Positions 11,401-21,229 of a DNA stretch of 64,000 nucleotides are shown here, one piece after another; position 1 is the stretch's first letter; each line of letters begins with the position of its first letter. Source of the stretch: Tribonema minus. Lineage: Eukaryota; Sar; Xanthophyceae; Tribonematales; Tribonemataceae. A model generated the notes under the pieces. It was not told the DNA's origin. It searched no databases and was given only the letters and a program-made list of their open reading frames with translations. The translations under genes were made by a program, and so were the position numbers. The stretch spans positions 1,240,001 to 1,304,000 of the forward strand of contig JAFCMP010000445.1 of assembly GCA_017506865.1 (NCBI GenBank), written 5' to 3'.

Positions 11401-11738
11401 GGGCGCGGGGTAACGCGCTGGGGTGCTACAACTGCGGCGGTGATCACCTGTTCAGCGCATGCTCGGAGGCATTCAACCACGCAGGTTGGGCAGCGGCAGC
11501 AGTACAACGCCCACAGGTGCAGAAATTTGCGCCTACGAACCAGACGACGTGGCAGGCACTCCGGTCGCGCGTACGTGCTTTCAACAGCGGCGATGCCTCC
11601 TCGCTTCAGGGCCCGCGCGGCAGAGATTCTGCAGATGGTGGAAGCGGAAGTGGCGCTGGCGGTGGCAGGAGCTACAACCGCTACGGGGGCGGCTACGGCC
11701 GCGGCGGCCGTGGCAACAGTGGCAACAGGGGCACCTAG
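8457..11738 (+). CDS. Gag-like part of the LTR element
   Basis: Open frame of 1093 residues. Residues ~195-380 look like a long coiled coil (heptads around MTAEEDLDLQLNMELQ to RRQLLEVGTKVAMLD). Residues ~610-690 are Gly/Ser-rich low complexity. Residues ~690-930 form a helical region that fits a capsid-type domain by place and composition. A zinc knuckle CYNCGGDHLFSAC lies at residues 990-1002, spaced C-x2-C-x3-H-x4-C, one residue shorter than the usual C-x2-C-x4-H-x4-C. The tail is Gly/Arg-rich. It would coat the element RNA. The ATG at 8457 lies 266 bases after the primer-binding-like site. Confidence 0.75.
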   Translation: MAHEQDSARAASGVNSRATRSSGVVLAKLPYGHNPEPRRVQRSRSLSVGRAASLADAVAIKAGGAAGGAVVPAQSANELASGSAVRTEPVPGPATDAAAAAPHHLSTIGSSDTTSGPVSVADHALVEWADSAAADWGHESGGKPSGPTGLLGALADNPKHLVIRPMGSGPAMDAAPSPREREMEQEEQRKEAATVGHMTAEEDLDLQLNMELQFLQSEVTSLKGGLAGVANTTSLMGQDLCMVITHNLPGIDTSLRRHQMQLAEHASALAQMGSGPTIAGGAASQRDMDALVQDVIPVIQGDMAAIAGSIAEVGERVATAELRLIHMGERLSGVAAEVAQGQKRMEEVIARQEDLLRRHNNAAEGVGDMRRQLLEVGTKVAMLDAQRRTTTAYETSFHSVGSNFGSAAPSVAPEDSVSVADFSTSGPAVPLSTIRSSSVARPPIAPYAAPLAGPGKHVSPRGSAAPTIPAGGADARPLRQQLERVTSSYAADSSDATLAPTAQPTMKPDAQLQLQHAADQSYFHQALMTLTMQRDAATAEAQQLRRANAGLSAAPTAAMAAAPGTMQAAATQQRPSTTAAPTALPAATLADSGSSDFGAAARGAGSSGGAGSSGGAAGSGGAGGGGGGDGGGGGGGGGSGPSRSPRGSVPVGAASGGGSGGGSGGGGGAGGAGGGGSGGSRDDNFDRDGWALRRVPADLDKLFHGLTPVNRGDEYVVWQIGSQLLVHLRHACSLARQKAKLPQVLNREDDFGCEWLAPFTMGLCVALRGSHPAAATVREQAEQWIAEGARGVAAGTRDLQLYKWLMEQLGEHFQQGQPSRIAADLLRVAVRKDTPFRDALNYMQSKCNLSAMIDPTNDNLRVQALTGLVNRQYPTIAAQDNIRDIINRHTRYSMHQALEALKAHRSVQHLASGAPAGYSIYPETLSTGSGGGASGLSGGSGGGGTNDYALGDRRRRQQRESVTLNSMALLAVVEEKFTSSERARGNALGCYNCGGDHLFSACSEAFNHAGWAAAAVQRPQVQKFAPTNQTTWQALRSRVRAFNSGDASSLQGPRGRDSADGGSGSGAGGGRSYNRYGGGYGRGGRGNSGNRGT

Positions 11739-11849
11739 GGGTGCGACCCCCAGCCCACTCCTGGCTGGGGGGGAGCACTTGGAGCCTCTAGTGTCACTGG
11801 GGGGGGGAGTGACGCCCTCCCCCCGACGACAGTCAGAGACGCTGCGGCA

Positions 11850-12600
11850 GCAGCGGCGCCTGCGGGCGTCGCGCAAGCTGCAGTGCGCGCGACGTCTGCG
11901 GGGGCGACGGCGAGCGCCGCCCAAGCAGCTGACGCGCAGCGGAGCGCTGCGGTGGCAGCGGTGCCCTCGGGCGCCGCGCCAGTCGCAGCGCGTACTTCTG
12001 GTGTGGCGGCGCCGCGGCGCGCCGCGCACGCACCAGAGGCACTACGGAGTGCTGTGGCAGCAGCGGCGCCTACTGACGTCGCGCAAGCTGCAGCACGCGC
12101 GGCTTCTGCGGGGGTGCTGGTGAGCGCCGCCCAAACGGCCGACGCGCAACGAAGCGCTGCGATGGCAGCGGCGCCCTCGGGCACCGCGCCGGTCGCGGCG
12201 CGTGCTGCTGGTTTGGCGGTGCCTGCGCGCGCCGCGCACGCACCAACAGCACCACGGAGGGCTGCGGCAGCAGCGGTGTCTATGGACGTCGCGCAAGCTG
12301 CGGCGCGCGCAGCTTCTTCAGTGGCGCCGTCGAGCGCCGCCCAAGAGGATGACGCGCAGCGGGGCGTTGCGATGGCAGCAGCGCCCTCGGGCGCCGCGCC
12401 AGTCGCGGCGCGTGCTTCTGGTGTGGCGGCGCCGCGACGCGCCGCGCTCGCACCAGCAGCACCACGGAACGCTGCGGCAGCAGCGGCACCTTTGGGCGCT
12501 GCGCTGTCTGCAGTGCATGCAGCTTCTGCAGCAGCGGCGAGCGCCGCCCACGCAGCAGCTGCGCAGCAGAGCGTTACGACGGCGCAGCTTCCGTTGAGCG
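11850..12600 (+). repeat. Ala-rich coding tandem repeat, left block
   Basis: About 3.5 degenerate units of ~70 codons (near 210 bases) with recurring phrases AAPSGAAPVAARASGVAAPR and DVAQAAARAASAG. GC content is very high. It lies between Gag and protease. Related units recur right of the methyltransferase. Confidence 0.7.
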
Positions 12601-13539
12601 CTGCTGCTGAGGAGGCGCCCACGAACGCTGCTGAAGTCGCAACGGCGCGATGGAGACCGGCGGCGTTGGCGGCGCCTGATGGTGCTGCACAGTCGCCGGC
12701 GACAACAACTACGACTGTACAGCGGTGGCCTATTTTGGGGCGACGTAAGTCCAGCGGCGCGCGGCTACGGCGCGCGCGCGCGGAGCGCCTGCAGCAGGAG
12801 CAGCGCGCTCGACAGCCGGTAGCACCCCTCAGCCCTATTCAGGAGCGTGGTACTCCAGCACGGAGACCCGTGCATGCTGCGGCGGGTCATGGAGTTGGCG
12901 CGCACGCGTCATCGCAAGGGGGGGTGAGGATACCACCAGCACCAGCAGTGAGTAGCTGCAGCACGGCTACAACTGCAACTTCTGCGCCGGCAACGGCGCC
13001 ACATTTGGCGACTGCAGCAGCTGCTGCGACGCGACACACGACAACTCCATCTTCTACACCAACTTCAACTCTGACATCAACTGCGACTCCCACACATTCC
13101 TCAAGACCGCCTTCAGCACCACTCAGCGGCGGCGACGCTGCTGCGGCGGCGCACGCCGCCGACGACGCCGCCTTTGCAGCGGAGCAGCAGCGCAGGCTGA
13201 TAGCTCTGCAGCGGCTTCATGCTTTCAAGGTGGATGGCACGGCTCAACCTGAGCCGCAGCGGCGGATGCGCAGCTGGGCGCCGGCGGCAGAGACCCTTGG
13301 CGCCATCGACGAGGTGCTGGACGGCGAGGCGGGCCTGACAGCGGTGGAGATAGCCATGGCAGAGGAGGCGCGCACTGTTGAGCGCTGCTTCGAGATACTG
13401 GCGATGTGGGCGCCGGAGGACGGAGCTGATGACGGGGCGGTCTTGGCATACTACGCTGAGGTGGCAGCAATGGAGGCCGCAGTACTACCTGTACCACAGC
13501 AGGCAAGCATGCCCAACGTAAGGGGCAAACTCTATACTG

Positions 13540-13960
13540 ACGTGCACTCTAGGTTCAAGGCCCGTTTACGCTCTGCGCGCGCACTACGTTGCAAGTTTTC
13601 TAGGGACATTCTCTGGGACACTGGGGCCTCAGTTACTGCCATCAGGGAGCAAGCATTCCGCAAATTAGTTGCATCAGGAGCCATAGAGCAACGGGATGTT
13701 CACCAACTCAGCAAACCTAGGGCAGTAGCCGGTGTTGACACATCCAAGAAGCCACAGCTCGTCACCCACGCTGTAGCGCTTCACTTTGAGGCTGATGGCC
13801 CAGACGGGGTAGCTTTCACTCAGCTGGCGCTCATTGTACCACATCTGCCACACGACATCATCATTGGGCGTGACCACATCAGCAGACATAAGTGGCATGC
13901 AAGTCATAGTGGCAGTGGGCCCACATACGTGTATGGCGAGCCATCAGCAGAGTCCACCCC
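13540..13960 (+). CDS. Aspartic protease part of the LTR element
   Basis: The active-site phrase WDTGASVTAI (near 13617) and the later DIIIGRDHI (near 13860), about 80 residues apart, match retropepsin-type proteases (D-T/S-G and I-L/I-G-x-D). It lies upstream of the methyltransferase. Confidence 0.75.
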
Positions 13961-14329
13961 CAGCTTCAGTCCCAAAGTCCCAGTGTACACCTACGGAGAG
14001 GAACGCGATTGGGTGGCAGTAGTGCGCGTCGCAACAGAGCTAGATGGCCTTGAACATGGTGTGCAGACAGTTTGGGTTCAAGTGATGGAGTCTGATGGGA
14101 TCACACCTGTCGTCTCCTGCCCGGGAGAACTGGACACAGCACATCTGACCATTGCGGAGGAATTCCTGAATCACATGTACACACGCGAGCTGACGGTTGG
14201 GCTGCATGCCAAGCCGGTCAAGCTCGAGCAGCAGGGGGAGCCCCTCTCGCTGCCACGTGGCACCGTGCTGGGCAAGGCGCGGCCGCTACGTGAGGTACCT
14301 GACAGCGTGCTGGAACGGGACCCGAACGC

Positions 14330-15400
14330 GCGCGCCACGGCGGTAGAGGTTTACTGCGGCGCTGGCGGCCTGGCGGAGGGGCTCCAGCCCTACTTGAACG
14401 TCAAGCTAGCCGTTGACTCTGAGGAGCGCGCTCTTCGGATATACAAGGAGAATCACCCTCATACGGACGTCCGCCGCCGGGATATGGCGGACCCATCTAC
14501 GCGCGCAGAGCTCATTGCAGATATGTGGCGGCTGCGCGCCGAGGTCTTATTAGGGGGCCCCCCCTGCCAGAAATTCTCAACAGCAGGGGAGGGGGAGACG
14601 GCTTTGGGCATGGAGCACCTCTACTACATGCTGGAGGTAGCAATGGGCGCAGAGACCTGCCGACTACTGCAGATTGAAAATGTTCCGGGCCTTGGAGCGG
14701 CACCGGAGCTGGCGGAGTTTCTGCGCTGCGCAGCACACGGCGGCTTCACGGTGCAGCAGGAGCTAGTGATCACTGGTGCAGACAGCCGCATTGCTCAGAC
14801 GCGCACGCGTGTGTTTTGGCTGCTGGGGCGACCTGGCACTGGCGAGCACGACAGCGCGCGCATGCAGGCGTCTATGTGTGCGCCCAGGTGGTCAATGCAA
14901 CGCATTTCGACCTTGCATTGACCACCTGGGCGCACATATGCACCAGGCAGTGCAGTTGCTGACATATGCCAAGCAGCACGCTGAGTACGACACCGTGCGC
15001 AACGTCACCAGCGACGTGCTTGACTCCAACGGTCAGCGGCGCGACTTCTTTGCAACAGTTGGCCGCAACACTAAGGCCAAACAGGTGCACTCTATGGACG
15101 GCCCGGCGCCGACCATTCGCGGCTGCACGTACCGCCGAAACCTGCAGCCTAACATCGACGTGCGACCACAGGATGCTACGCAGGACCCGGCTGAGCACGC
15201 GCGCGCGGAGTACCTACCCTGGCATGCGCTGCGCGCCATTCACAGCTTTCCCACCTCGTACAAGTGGGATGCTCCAGAGCCGCCTGACGTCACTGCCTAC
15301 TCACAGATGCTGGCGAACGCGGTGTGCCCGCAAATGGCGGACCTACTGGGGGGGATCCTGCTGCAGAGCGGATTGCTGCATGATGTCGTGGACCAGGCGG
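14330..15400 (+). CDS. C5-cytosine DNA methyltransferase part of the LTR element
   Basis: Motifs of the C5 family appear in the normal order: I (EVYCGAGGLAEGL, near 14347), IV with the catalytic Pro-Cys (LLGGPPCQKFSTAG, near 14550), VI (QIENVPGL, near 14672), VIII (IAQTRTRVFWLLG, near 14790), and further right a motif X-like NAVCPQMADLL (near 15315). The family moves a methyl group from S-adenosylmethionine to carbon 5 of cytosine in DNA. Retrotransposon-borne enzymes of this kind are known from some algae and dinoflagellates, but this position between protease and RT is unusual. It belongs to a broken element, so activity is not assumed. Confidence 0.8.
14877..14936. repeat. Perfect 24-base inverted repeat
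   Basis: Arms 14877-14900 and 14913-14936 (TGTGCGCCCAGGTGGTCAAT... and its reverse complement) are perfect over 24 bases around a 12-base loop, inside the methyltransferase part. No other perfect hairpin of this length was noticed nearby. Confidence 0.9.
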
Positions 15401-15529
15401 CGGCATCGTCGCTGCCAGATCCAGTACAAACCCTCATCAATTCTGGCACCCACCCTGCTTTCGGCAAGTATGGAGTGGCTCTTGCACAGGAGGCGCGCAG
15501 ACGTGTGGCGCGCGGAGCGCGCGCCCCTC

Positions 15530-16480
15530 AAGCACAGGCTGCTGCAGCTGCGGCGGCGCCGGCGAGCGCTGCGACGGCGGCGCCAGCGAGCGCTGCTGCA
15601 GCAGCGCCGGTGAGCGCTGCTGCAGCGGCGCCGGCGAGCGCTGCTGCGGCGGCAGCATATACAGGCATTGCGCGCAGTGCGCCGCGGGCTGCTGCCGCGG
15701 CGCCGCAGGGTGCCGCGCAGTCAGCGGCCGCGCCGCGGAGCTCTGCGACAAAAGAGACGTCTTCTGGCCCCGTACACGGCGACACTGCTGCTGCTGCGCA
15801 GGCAGCGGCTGCACGCCGGGACGCTGCGGCGGCATCGGTGCCGGCTGGCACCGTGTGCGCTGCGGCCCAAGCTGCCTCAGGGGCGGCTCATAAGGAGGTC
15901 GCGCAGGCAACAGTTGCGCGACGGAGCGCTGCGACGGCAGCGGCGCCCGAGGGCGCCGCGCCAGTCGCGGCGCGTGCTGCTGGTGTAGCGGCTGCGTCGG
16001 CGCGCGCCTCGCGCGCACCAGTGACACCAGGGAGTGCTGCAGCAGCAGCAGCGCCTGTGGGCGCCGCGCCAGCTGCAGCGCGCGCAGCCTCTTCGGTGGC
16101 GCCGACGAGCGCCGCCCAAGCGGCGGACGCGCAGCGGAGCGCTGCGGTGGCAGCGGCGCCTACGGGCGCCGCGCCTGTCGCGGCATACGCTGATTCTGCC
16201 GCGGCGCCGACCAGCGCCGCGCATGGAGTGGCAACACAACAGAGCACTGCGGCAGCAGCGGCGCATGCTGGCGCTGAACCAGTCGCAGTGCACATGGCCA
16301 CCGCAGTGGAGTGGGCGAGCTCCGCACAGGCGGCAGCGGCGCAGCAGCGCTCTGCAGCGGCAGCGGCGTCTGAGGACGCCGCGCATGCGGCAGCGGCTAG
16401 TGGGAGCAATGCTGCAGCGGCAGCATCAGTGACAAGCGATACAGCGGCGCAGCCCGCGCACGCGGCAGGCGCCGCCGCGG
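15530..16480 (+). repeat. Ala-rich coding tandem repeat, right block
   Basis: Degenerate Ala-rich units. The stretch ~15880-16250 repeats the phrases of the left block (AAPEGAAPVAARAAGVAA, AADAQRSAAVAAAPTGAAPV), so the two blocks share an origin. Shorter PASAAAAAPVSAA units lie at 15545-15655. Confidence 0.65.
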
Positions 16481-16917
16481 CGGCGCCAGCGCGCGCTGGG
16501 AGGGAGGAGCACATCTTTGTGCTGGACCTGCGCACTGACATTATGCGCTGCGAGGCGGAGCCGGAGGGTGACGCCGGCAGCAGCGCTGACGCGACTATTG
16601 CGAAGGGCGCAGCAGCCGTGCGAGAGGCGCTGCAGCAACACCTCGGTGAGGCCGTTGACTTTGAGCCTAGTGGGAGCGCAAAAGTACACATTCCTGACAG
16701 CGGCGGCTTAAGTTTGGGGTCATAAGTTCACGAAGACCCTAAGGTTAATGCTGCTTTGGCTGAGGCACGCAAGCACTTGCCAGACTACATGCTGGCAGTG
16801 CGCGTTGACCTGCAGGGATGGGACGTTGATCAGGTGGCGTGTTTGTGCCTGCTGCTCGCTCAGTATAGCAGCAAAATGTTCTCAAAAGACAAGTGAGACA
16901 TAGGGCATTGTAACACA

Positions 16918-18390
16918 TTGCCCTTCCGCTTTGAGCTCAAAGCGGGCAGCACACCGCACCATGACCGTCCATATAGGTACTCTCCTGCAATGACGGCTCT
17001 GGTCAAGGTCGAAATCGACAAGCTGCTGGCTGCTGGCATCATCCGCCCTTCCAACTCTGAGTGGGCATCCCCAGTGGTGGCAGTGCTCAAGCCTGATGGC
17101 ACTGCCCGAATCACCGTCAACTACAAGAAGCTGAACGCCCAGACCAAGATCCCCCAGATCCCCATTCCCAACATAGAGGATCTTCTCAATAGTTTGGGGG
17201 GCTCAAAGGTCTTCACCACCATGGACATCACCAGTGGGTACTTCACTAGTGCCATAGATGCAGACAGCATCCCCCTCACTGCCATGGTCACGTCGTTTGG
17301 CTTGTATGAGTGGCTACGGTGCCCACAGGGGGCAGCGGGGGCGCCAGGGCACTTTACACGCCTCATGCAGATGGTGCTTTCCGGCCTAGAGCGCGTCCAG
17401 CCCTACATTGACGACGTCATTGTGCACTCTACATCCACGGCTCAGCACCTCGACGACCTCAAAGCCCTTTTTCAGCGCCTAGAGCATCATGGGATGAAGC
17501 TAGCCCCCAGCAAGCTGCACATAGGGTGTAAGCACATCAAGTTCCTGGGGCACATTGTGGGCGTTGATGGCATCAGGCCAGATCCATCCAAAGTTCAAGC
17601 CCTACTTGAGATGCCCATCCCCTGCAACATCTCTCAGCTGCGTGCGTGGCTTGGCCTCGCAAACTACTACCGGCGATTCATTCAGAACATGGCCAAGCTG
17701 GTAGCACCGCTCACCCATCTGATGGCCAAGGGGGTGGACTTCGTAGTTGGCAGTGCTCAACAGCAAGCCATCCGCGAGGTCAACGAAGCCCTGGCGCTTC
17801 ACACTTGCATGCAGTACCCCGACTACGCGCGCGCCAGCACCGGCGAGCGCCCCTTTGTCCTTGCCACAGACGCATGCAAGGAGGGCTTTGGCGCAGTGCT
17901 CTCGCAGGCCAACAACGACGGCGCGGAGCAACCGATCGCCTTCACATCTCGCGCGACTCTACCCAATGAGCGCAACTGGTCTACTACCGACCTTGAAGCT
18001 GGCGCCATCGTCTTCGGCATCAAGAAGTTCAAACACATCCTGTGGGGGACGCCGTTTGTCCTCTACACCGACCACCGCGCTCTTCAGTACATCGACAGCC
18101 TTCGCGAGCGCACCGCGCGCGGCGCGCGCTGGAGCGAGTTCCTCAGCGCCTTCAACATCACCATTCGCTACAAGAAGGGCGCGTCACACGGCAATGCCGA
18201 CGGGCCAAGCCGCAATCCTGTCCCTGCCACACCACAAGATGCAAAGGAGAGCGAGCGCGAGCGGCTGCTCGAGGCGTACTGCCTGCAGGCCCACGAGTGG
18301 GAGCGGCTGGAGGCATTTGCAACAGCAGAGTACATCAACATCTGCACAGAGGTGGTAGCAGCGCTTCAAGGAGGGGGAGACATGTCGTAT
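16918..18390 (+). CDS. Reverse transcriptase and RNase H part of the LTR element
   Basis: The RT has FTTMDITSGYF, the catalytic box YIDDVIVHS (near 17404) and KFLGHIVGVDGI, then the WLGLANYYRRFI phrase typical of Ty3/Gypsy. The RNase H part has LATDACKEGFGAVLSQ (near 17860), YTDHRALQYI (near 18064) and the closing HGNADGPSR (near 18187). Order and phrases assign the element to Ty3/Gypsy rather than Copia. The integrase that normally follows is absent; LINE sequence begins soon after. Confidence 0.9.
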
Positions 18391-18421
18391 GACAGTCTGA
18401 AAGTGTCGCAACGACAACCAC

Positions 18422-19177
18422 TCAAACGCCGCCGCCGCCAAATGGCATCTCGGGGTCCTCCCCTACGTCCTCCTCCATGTGCCCCCCCCCCCTGGATTCT
18501 GCCATGTGTGTCATGACACGGCCAGAGTACGCCATGTGGAGCGCTGCCAACAGTGCCGAGCGTAAGCGCGCCAGGGCGATGCCCTTGAGAGCTTTAGGGC
18601 GCGCTCCTCCGGGCACTGACATCCTGCTGGCATACTCCGTCGCCACAGCCTCCAGCAGCTTCCGCCCCTGCTCCCCGATGCTGCCAAATGACCCTATTGC
18701 CAAAGTGGCAAGTTTGTAGCAATTCTGATCATAATGACCAGAATAGTGGGTAGTCTTGGCGGCCTCTTGGTCGCGGCAGCATCGCTCGGGGTCTGCTGCA
18801 GTCTTCGCCGCCCGCGACGCCACCTGTGCCTCGAAGCAGGTAACGTCCACCATGAGCGGTAGGTGGCGTGTCGGGTCGTCGTAGCCGGTCACCGGGAAGG
18901 CGTCGGCAGGCAGCACGATGTCCATCATGCGACTCCCCGGCGGCCCGGCGGACCCCAGAAACGGCGTGTAGTCCTCGTCCACCAGTCCCGTTTTGAGGTA
19001 TTGCCGCAGGATGCGCTGCGTGGCCCTCTTGACGCTATTGTGGACGATGGTGTCGTGCGCCTTGACGCGTGGCGCTTGACACAGCCGTGCATGCAGGGTG
19101 CCGCCCGGCGACTTCCCGCACAGCTTGCAGCCTGCCGTCTGCCCCTCTACTCCGATGGCGCGTTTGACGGCCAGCAG
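18422..19177 (-). mobile_element. LINE 3' fragment (C-terminal end of ORF2), 5'-truncated
   Basis: About 250 residues read leftwards to TGA at 18422. A zinc-finger-like CKLCGKSPGGTLHARLC is followed by KAHDTIVHNSVKRATQRIL, a D-I-V-L-P segment, and LPLMVDVTC. This order (CCHC finger, then an R-x-K/R-H-x2 helix, then a D...DVT pair) matches the tail of non-LTR retrotransposon polyproteins in algae and oomycetes. The reverse transcriptase itself is missing. Its 5' edge is cut exactly at 19177/19178, where the LTR remnant begins. This fits either insertion of a 5'-truncated LINE into the LTR element or a deletion junction. Family assignment is inferred from pattern only. Confidence 0.5.
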
Positions 19178-19257
19178 CCTTGTACTTTTTATTAATTCTC
19201 GCTCAGGGCGCGAAAAAGCCCAGATGATTGGCATCTAGCTGTAAGGAATCTACATGT
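19178..19257 (+). repeat. Right terminal-repeat remnant
   Basis: 80 bases matching 8108-8187 with one difference. Only the right part of the repeat remains, because LINE sequence abuts its left edge. A small palindrome (CTACATGTACTACTAGTACTAC) straddles the right boundary. Confidence 0.8.
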
Positions 19258-20724
19258 ACTACTAGTACTACCATGTAGCTGAACACGAGATTTTAAGCGG
19301 CGTGCCCTGTTGCCGCAAGAAGCATATGCATGTCACTTGTGTATTGCCCTTGCACTGGTGCACCGCAACTAATGGAGACTTGCAGTGGCTGGAATGCGTA
19401 GATGCCTGCAGGCAGCATCGTGAAGGTGCTGAGGACATTGATCTTCATTCTCGTCATGTTGCGCGCACTATCTATCCGCGTAACTTGCCGCAAACAATCT
19501 TCATTGTCGTCATGTTGTGCGCACTCTCTATCCGCGAAACTTGCCGCAAACAGTCCTCGACCGTGCACTGCTTTCGCTGCATGTGGTGCGTAACATTGAT
19601 GCCTCGAGTGATGTGAGGTTGTACAGTACTTGGGCAGCTGCTCGTTAGCACCGAGAGGTGCGGCAGCGCTTGCGGTGGCGCTGATGGTGGCGAGGGTGCA
19701 TCAGGCAGCTAGGGGATGGGAGATGCTGGCTCTGACTGTGAGCAGGAGCTGCGGAGTCGCGTGTGGTGAGGATACGGCTTTGGGCAGCAGCAGGGGATAT
19801 TGGAACATGGGGATGCGGGTAGCATCAGGGCACACTGTAGATCGTTTGCTTGAACACGCAAGAAAGAGAACCTCGGCCAGGCACGTCAGCGGCGTGCTTA
19901 GGCAAGGAATCGAGGACCGGGCGCCTCTGGCCCAAATGTATACTAGAGGCATAACCGCGGTCCTCCGGCGTTTTCGCTCAAGAGATGGAGACATCGGCTA
20001 CGATAGGTGTGGCTCAGACTGGGTGCCGCTGTGTTTACCCCCCATGAGTCTAGTACAAGCCTGCAACGCAGGGCTCTAAGGGCCCGTCCGATTTTAGTTT
20101 TTTGCAATCTTATCCAACGCATCAAGCCCACCTTGGGGCTGCTATAAATACAAGATGATAAGTACTTGGGCAGCAGGCAGGCAAGCACTTTCATTGGCAG
20201 CTATGCCTACCACACCTGGATTGTACACGAAAGTGCTTTTTTGTCCTCACTCACCCGCCATTGAGACAAGCTGAACCATGGTGTTACCAGGGGGCCAGCA
20301 CACAATCTTTGTTGGCATAGGCTCTATTGGGCAAAGGCTGCAAGAGGTGCAGAGCACTGCGCACTTGTGTCATCAAAGCGCGCGTCCAGTGCGGCCCAGT
20401 GCGCCTCAGGCTGCTGAAGTCTAACCTTGTCGTGGCTGGTGGTACGTCTCCGCCGTTGCCACCAGTTCCCAGTGCCACCCCAGCCGCCGCAGAGCCAAGA
20501 CTGCATTGCCTGCCCGTGCAGCATCCCGCGCAGATGCGGCATGTGCCGACAGTTGTGTTGTAATCTGACCTCTCGTCCCATTGGCGGCGGCGCGCGATGG
20601 CTTGCGGGAGGCGGAGGCAGTGAGTGACGATGCATTGGCAGCGCGCCTGGCTGACGCTGCCGCGCGTTGCGCTGAGCGAGCAGCGGCGGCGGCGCAGCAT
20701 GAGCGTGTGGAGCAGGAGGTGCAC
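19258..20724. other. Intergenic stretch right of the LTR element
   Basis: A 149-codon open frame at 19630-20079 (+) has no recognisable domain and ordinary intergenic composition, so I do not call it a gene. A short direct repeat around TATCCGCGAAACTTGCCGCAAACA occurs twice at ~19470-19550. The phrase TACTTGGGCAGC recurs near 19627 and 20161. Confidence 0.35.
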
Positions 20725-20838
20725 GGCGGCTCTGACGCAGCCGCCTGCCAGTGAGCGCAGAGCAGGGTGCCGCAGCAGCGCGGCGGCTCTGACGCAGCCG
20801 CCTGCCAGTGAGCGCAGAGCAGGGTGCCGCAGCGGCGG
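20725..20838. repeat. 57-base tandem repeat, two copies
   Basis: The unit starting GGCGGCTCTGACGCAGCCGC at 20725 repeats at 20782 with only terminal differences. GC-rich; upstream of FNIP copy 2. Confidence 0.85.
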
Positions 20839-21229
20839 CGGCCCGGCGGCGGCGGCAGAGAGTATTCGGTAGGAGGTGCGCAGCGGCGTTGTTGCAGCCG
20901 TGACCGCTGAGCAAGCTGCTGCAGCAGCTGCGGCGGCGGCGAGAGTGCGCAGCTGGTCAGCACGGTGAGCCTGGTGGGCATGGTCAGCATGGTGAGCATG
21001 GTGGGCCTTGTTTAACGCGTGCGTGATCATTTCATGGTGTTTCGAATGAACCCTCGGTCGGCCAGCTGCACATGAGATCATCTTGTAGTTCAACTTGAAC
21101 ATGAGATCGAGACGAGAAACATTACAATTGTTTGAGGGGCGAGCGGCCAGGGCAGCTTCATAAGGCGGAAGCCTCGTTCTGGCAGTACAGAGTGGGTCAC
21201 AGTCGGTCAGATTAGAATAGCCCTGCGCC
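20839..21229. other. Upstream region of FNIP copy 2
   Basis: Contains short GGTGAGCATGGTGGGC-type repeats near 20960-21010. No gene seen. Confidence 0.35.

Larger units (their letters stand above)
8073..19254 (+). mobile_element. Broken Ty3/Gypsy-type LTR element carrying a DNA methyltransferase
   Basis: Parts in order: short left terminal repeat, primer-binding-like site, Gag with coiled coil and zinc knuckle, Ala-rich tandem repeats, aspartic protease, C5-cytosine methyltransferase, a second Ala-rich block, reverse transcriptase and RNase H, then an opposite-strand LINE fragment and the remnant of the right terminal repeat. No integrase was found. The element is broken, with roughly three or more breaks besides the loss of its right end. 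Age: the terminal repeats differ at one position in about 80 and very long open frames survive, so it looks fairly young. It lies between FNIP copies 1 and 2. The family normally uses frameshifting or read-through between gag and pol. Confidence 0.85.

Noticed and set aside
11735-12622. 295-codon Ala-rich minus-strand frame
   Set aside because: Mirror of the Ala-rich tandem repeats; GCN/NGC repeats are open on both strands.
15437-16691. Long minus-strand frames opposite the right Ala-rich block
   Set aside because: Compositional shadows of the repeat block.
18390-19177. Integrase for the LTR element
   Set aside because: The open sequence here reads on the minus strand and matches a LINE tail; no HHCC finger or D-D-E core was seen.
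19630-20079. 149-codon plus-strand frame
   Set aside because: No domain, no repeat family and no splice context; similar frames occur by chance at this GC content.
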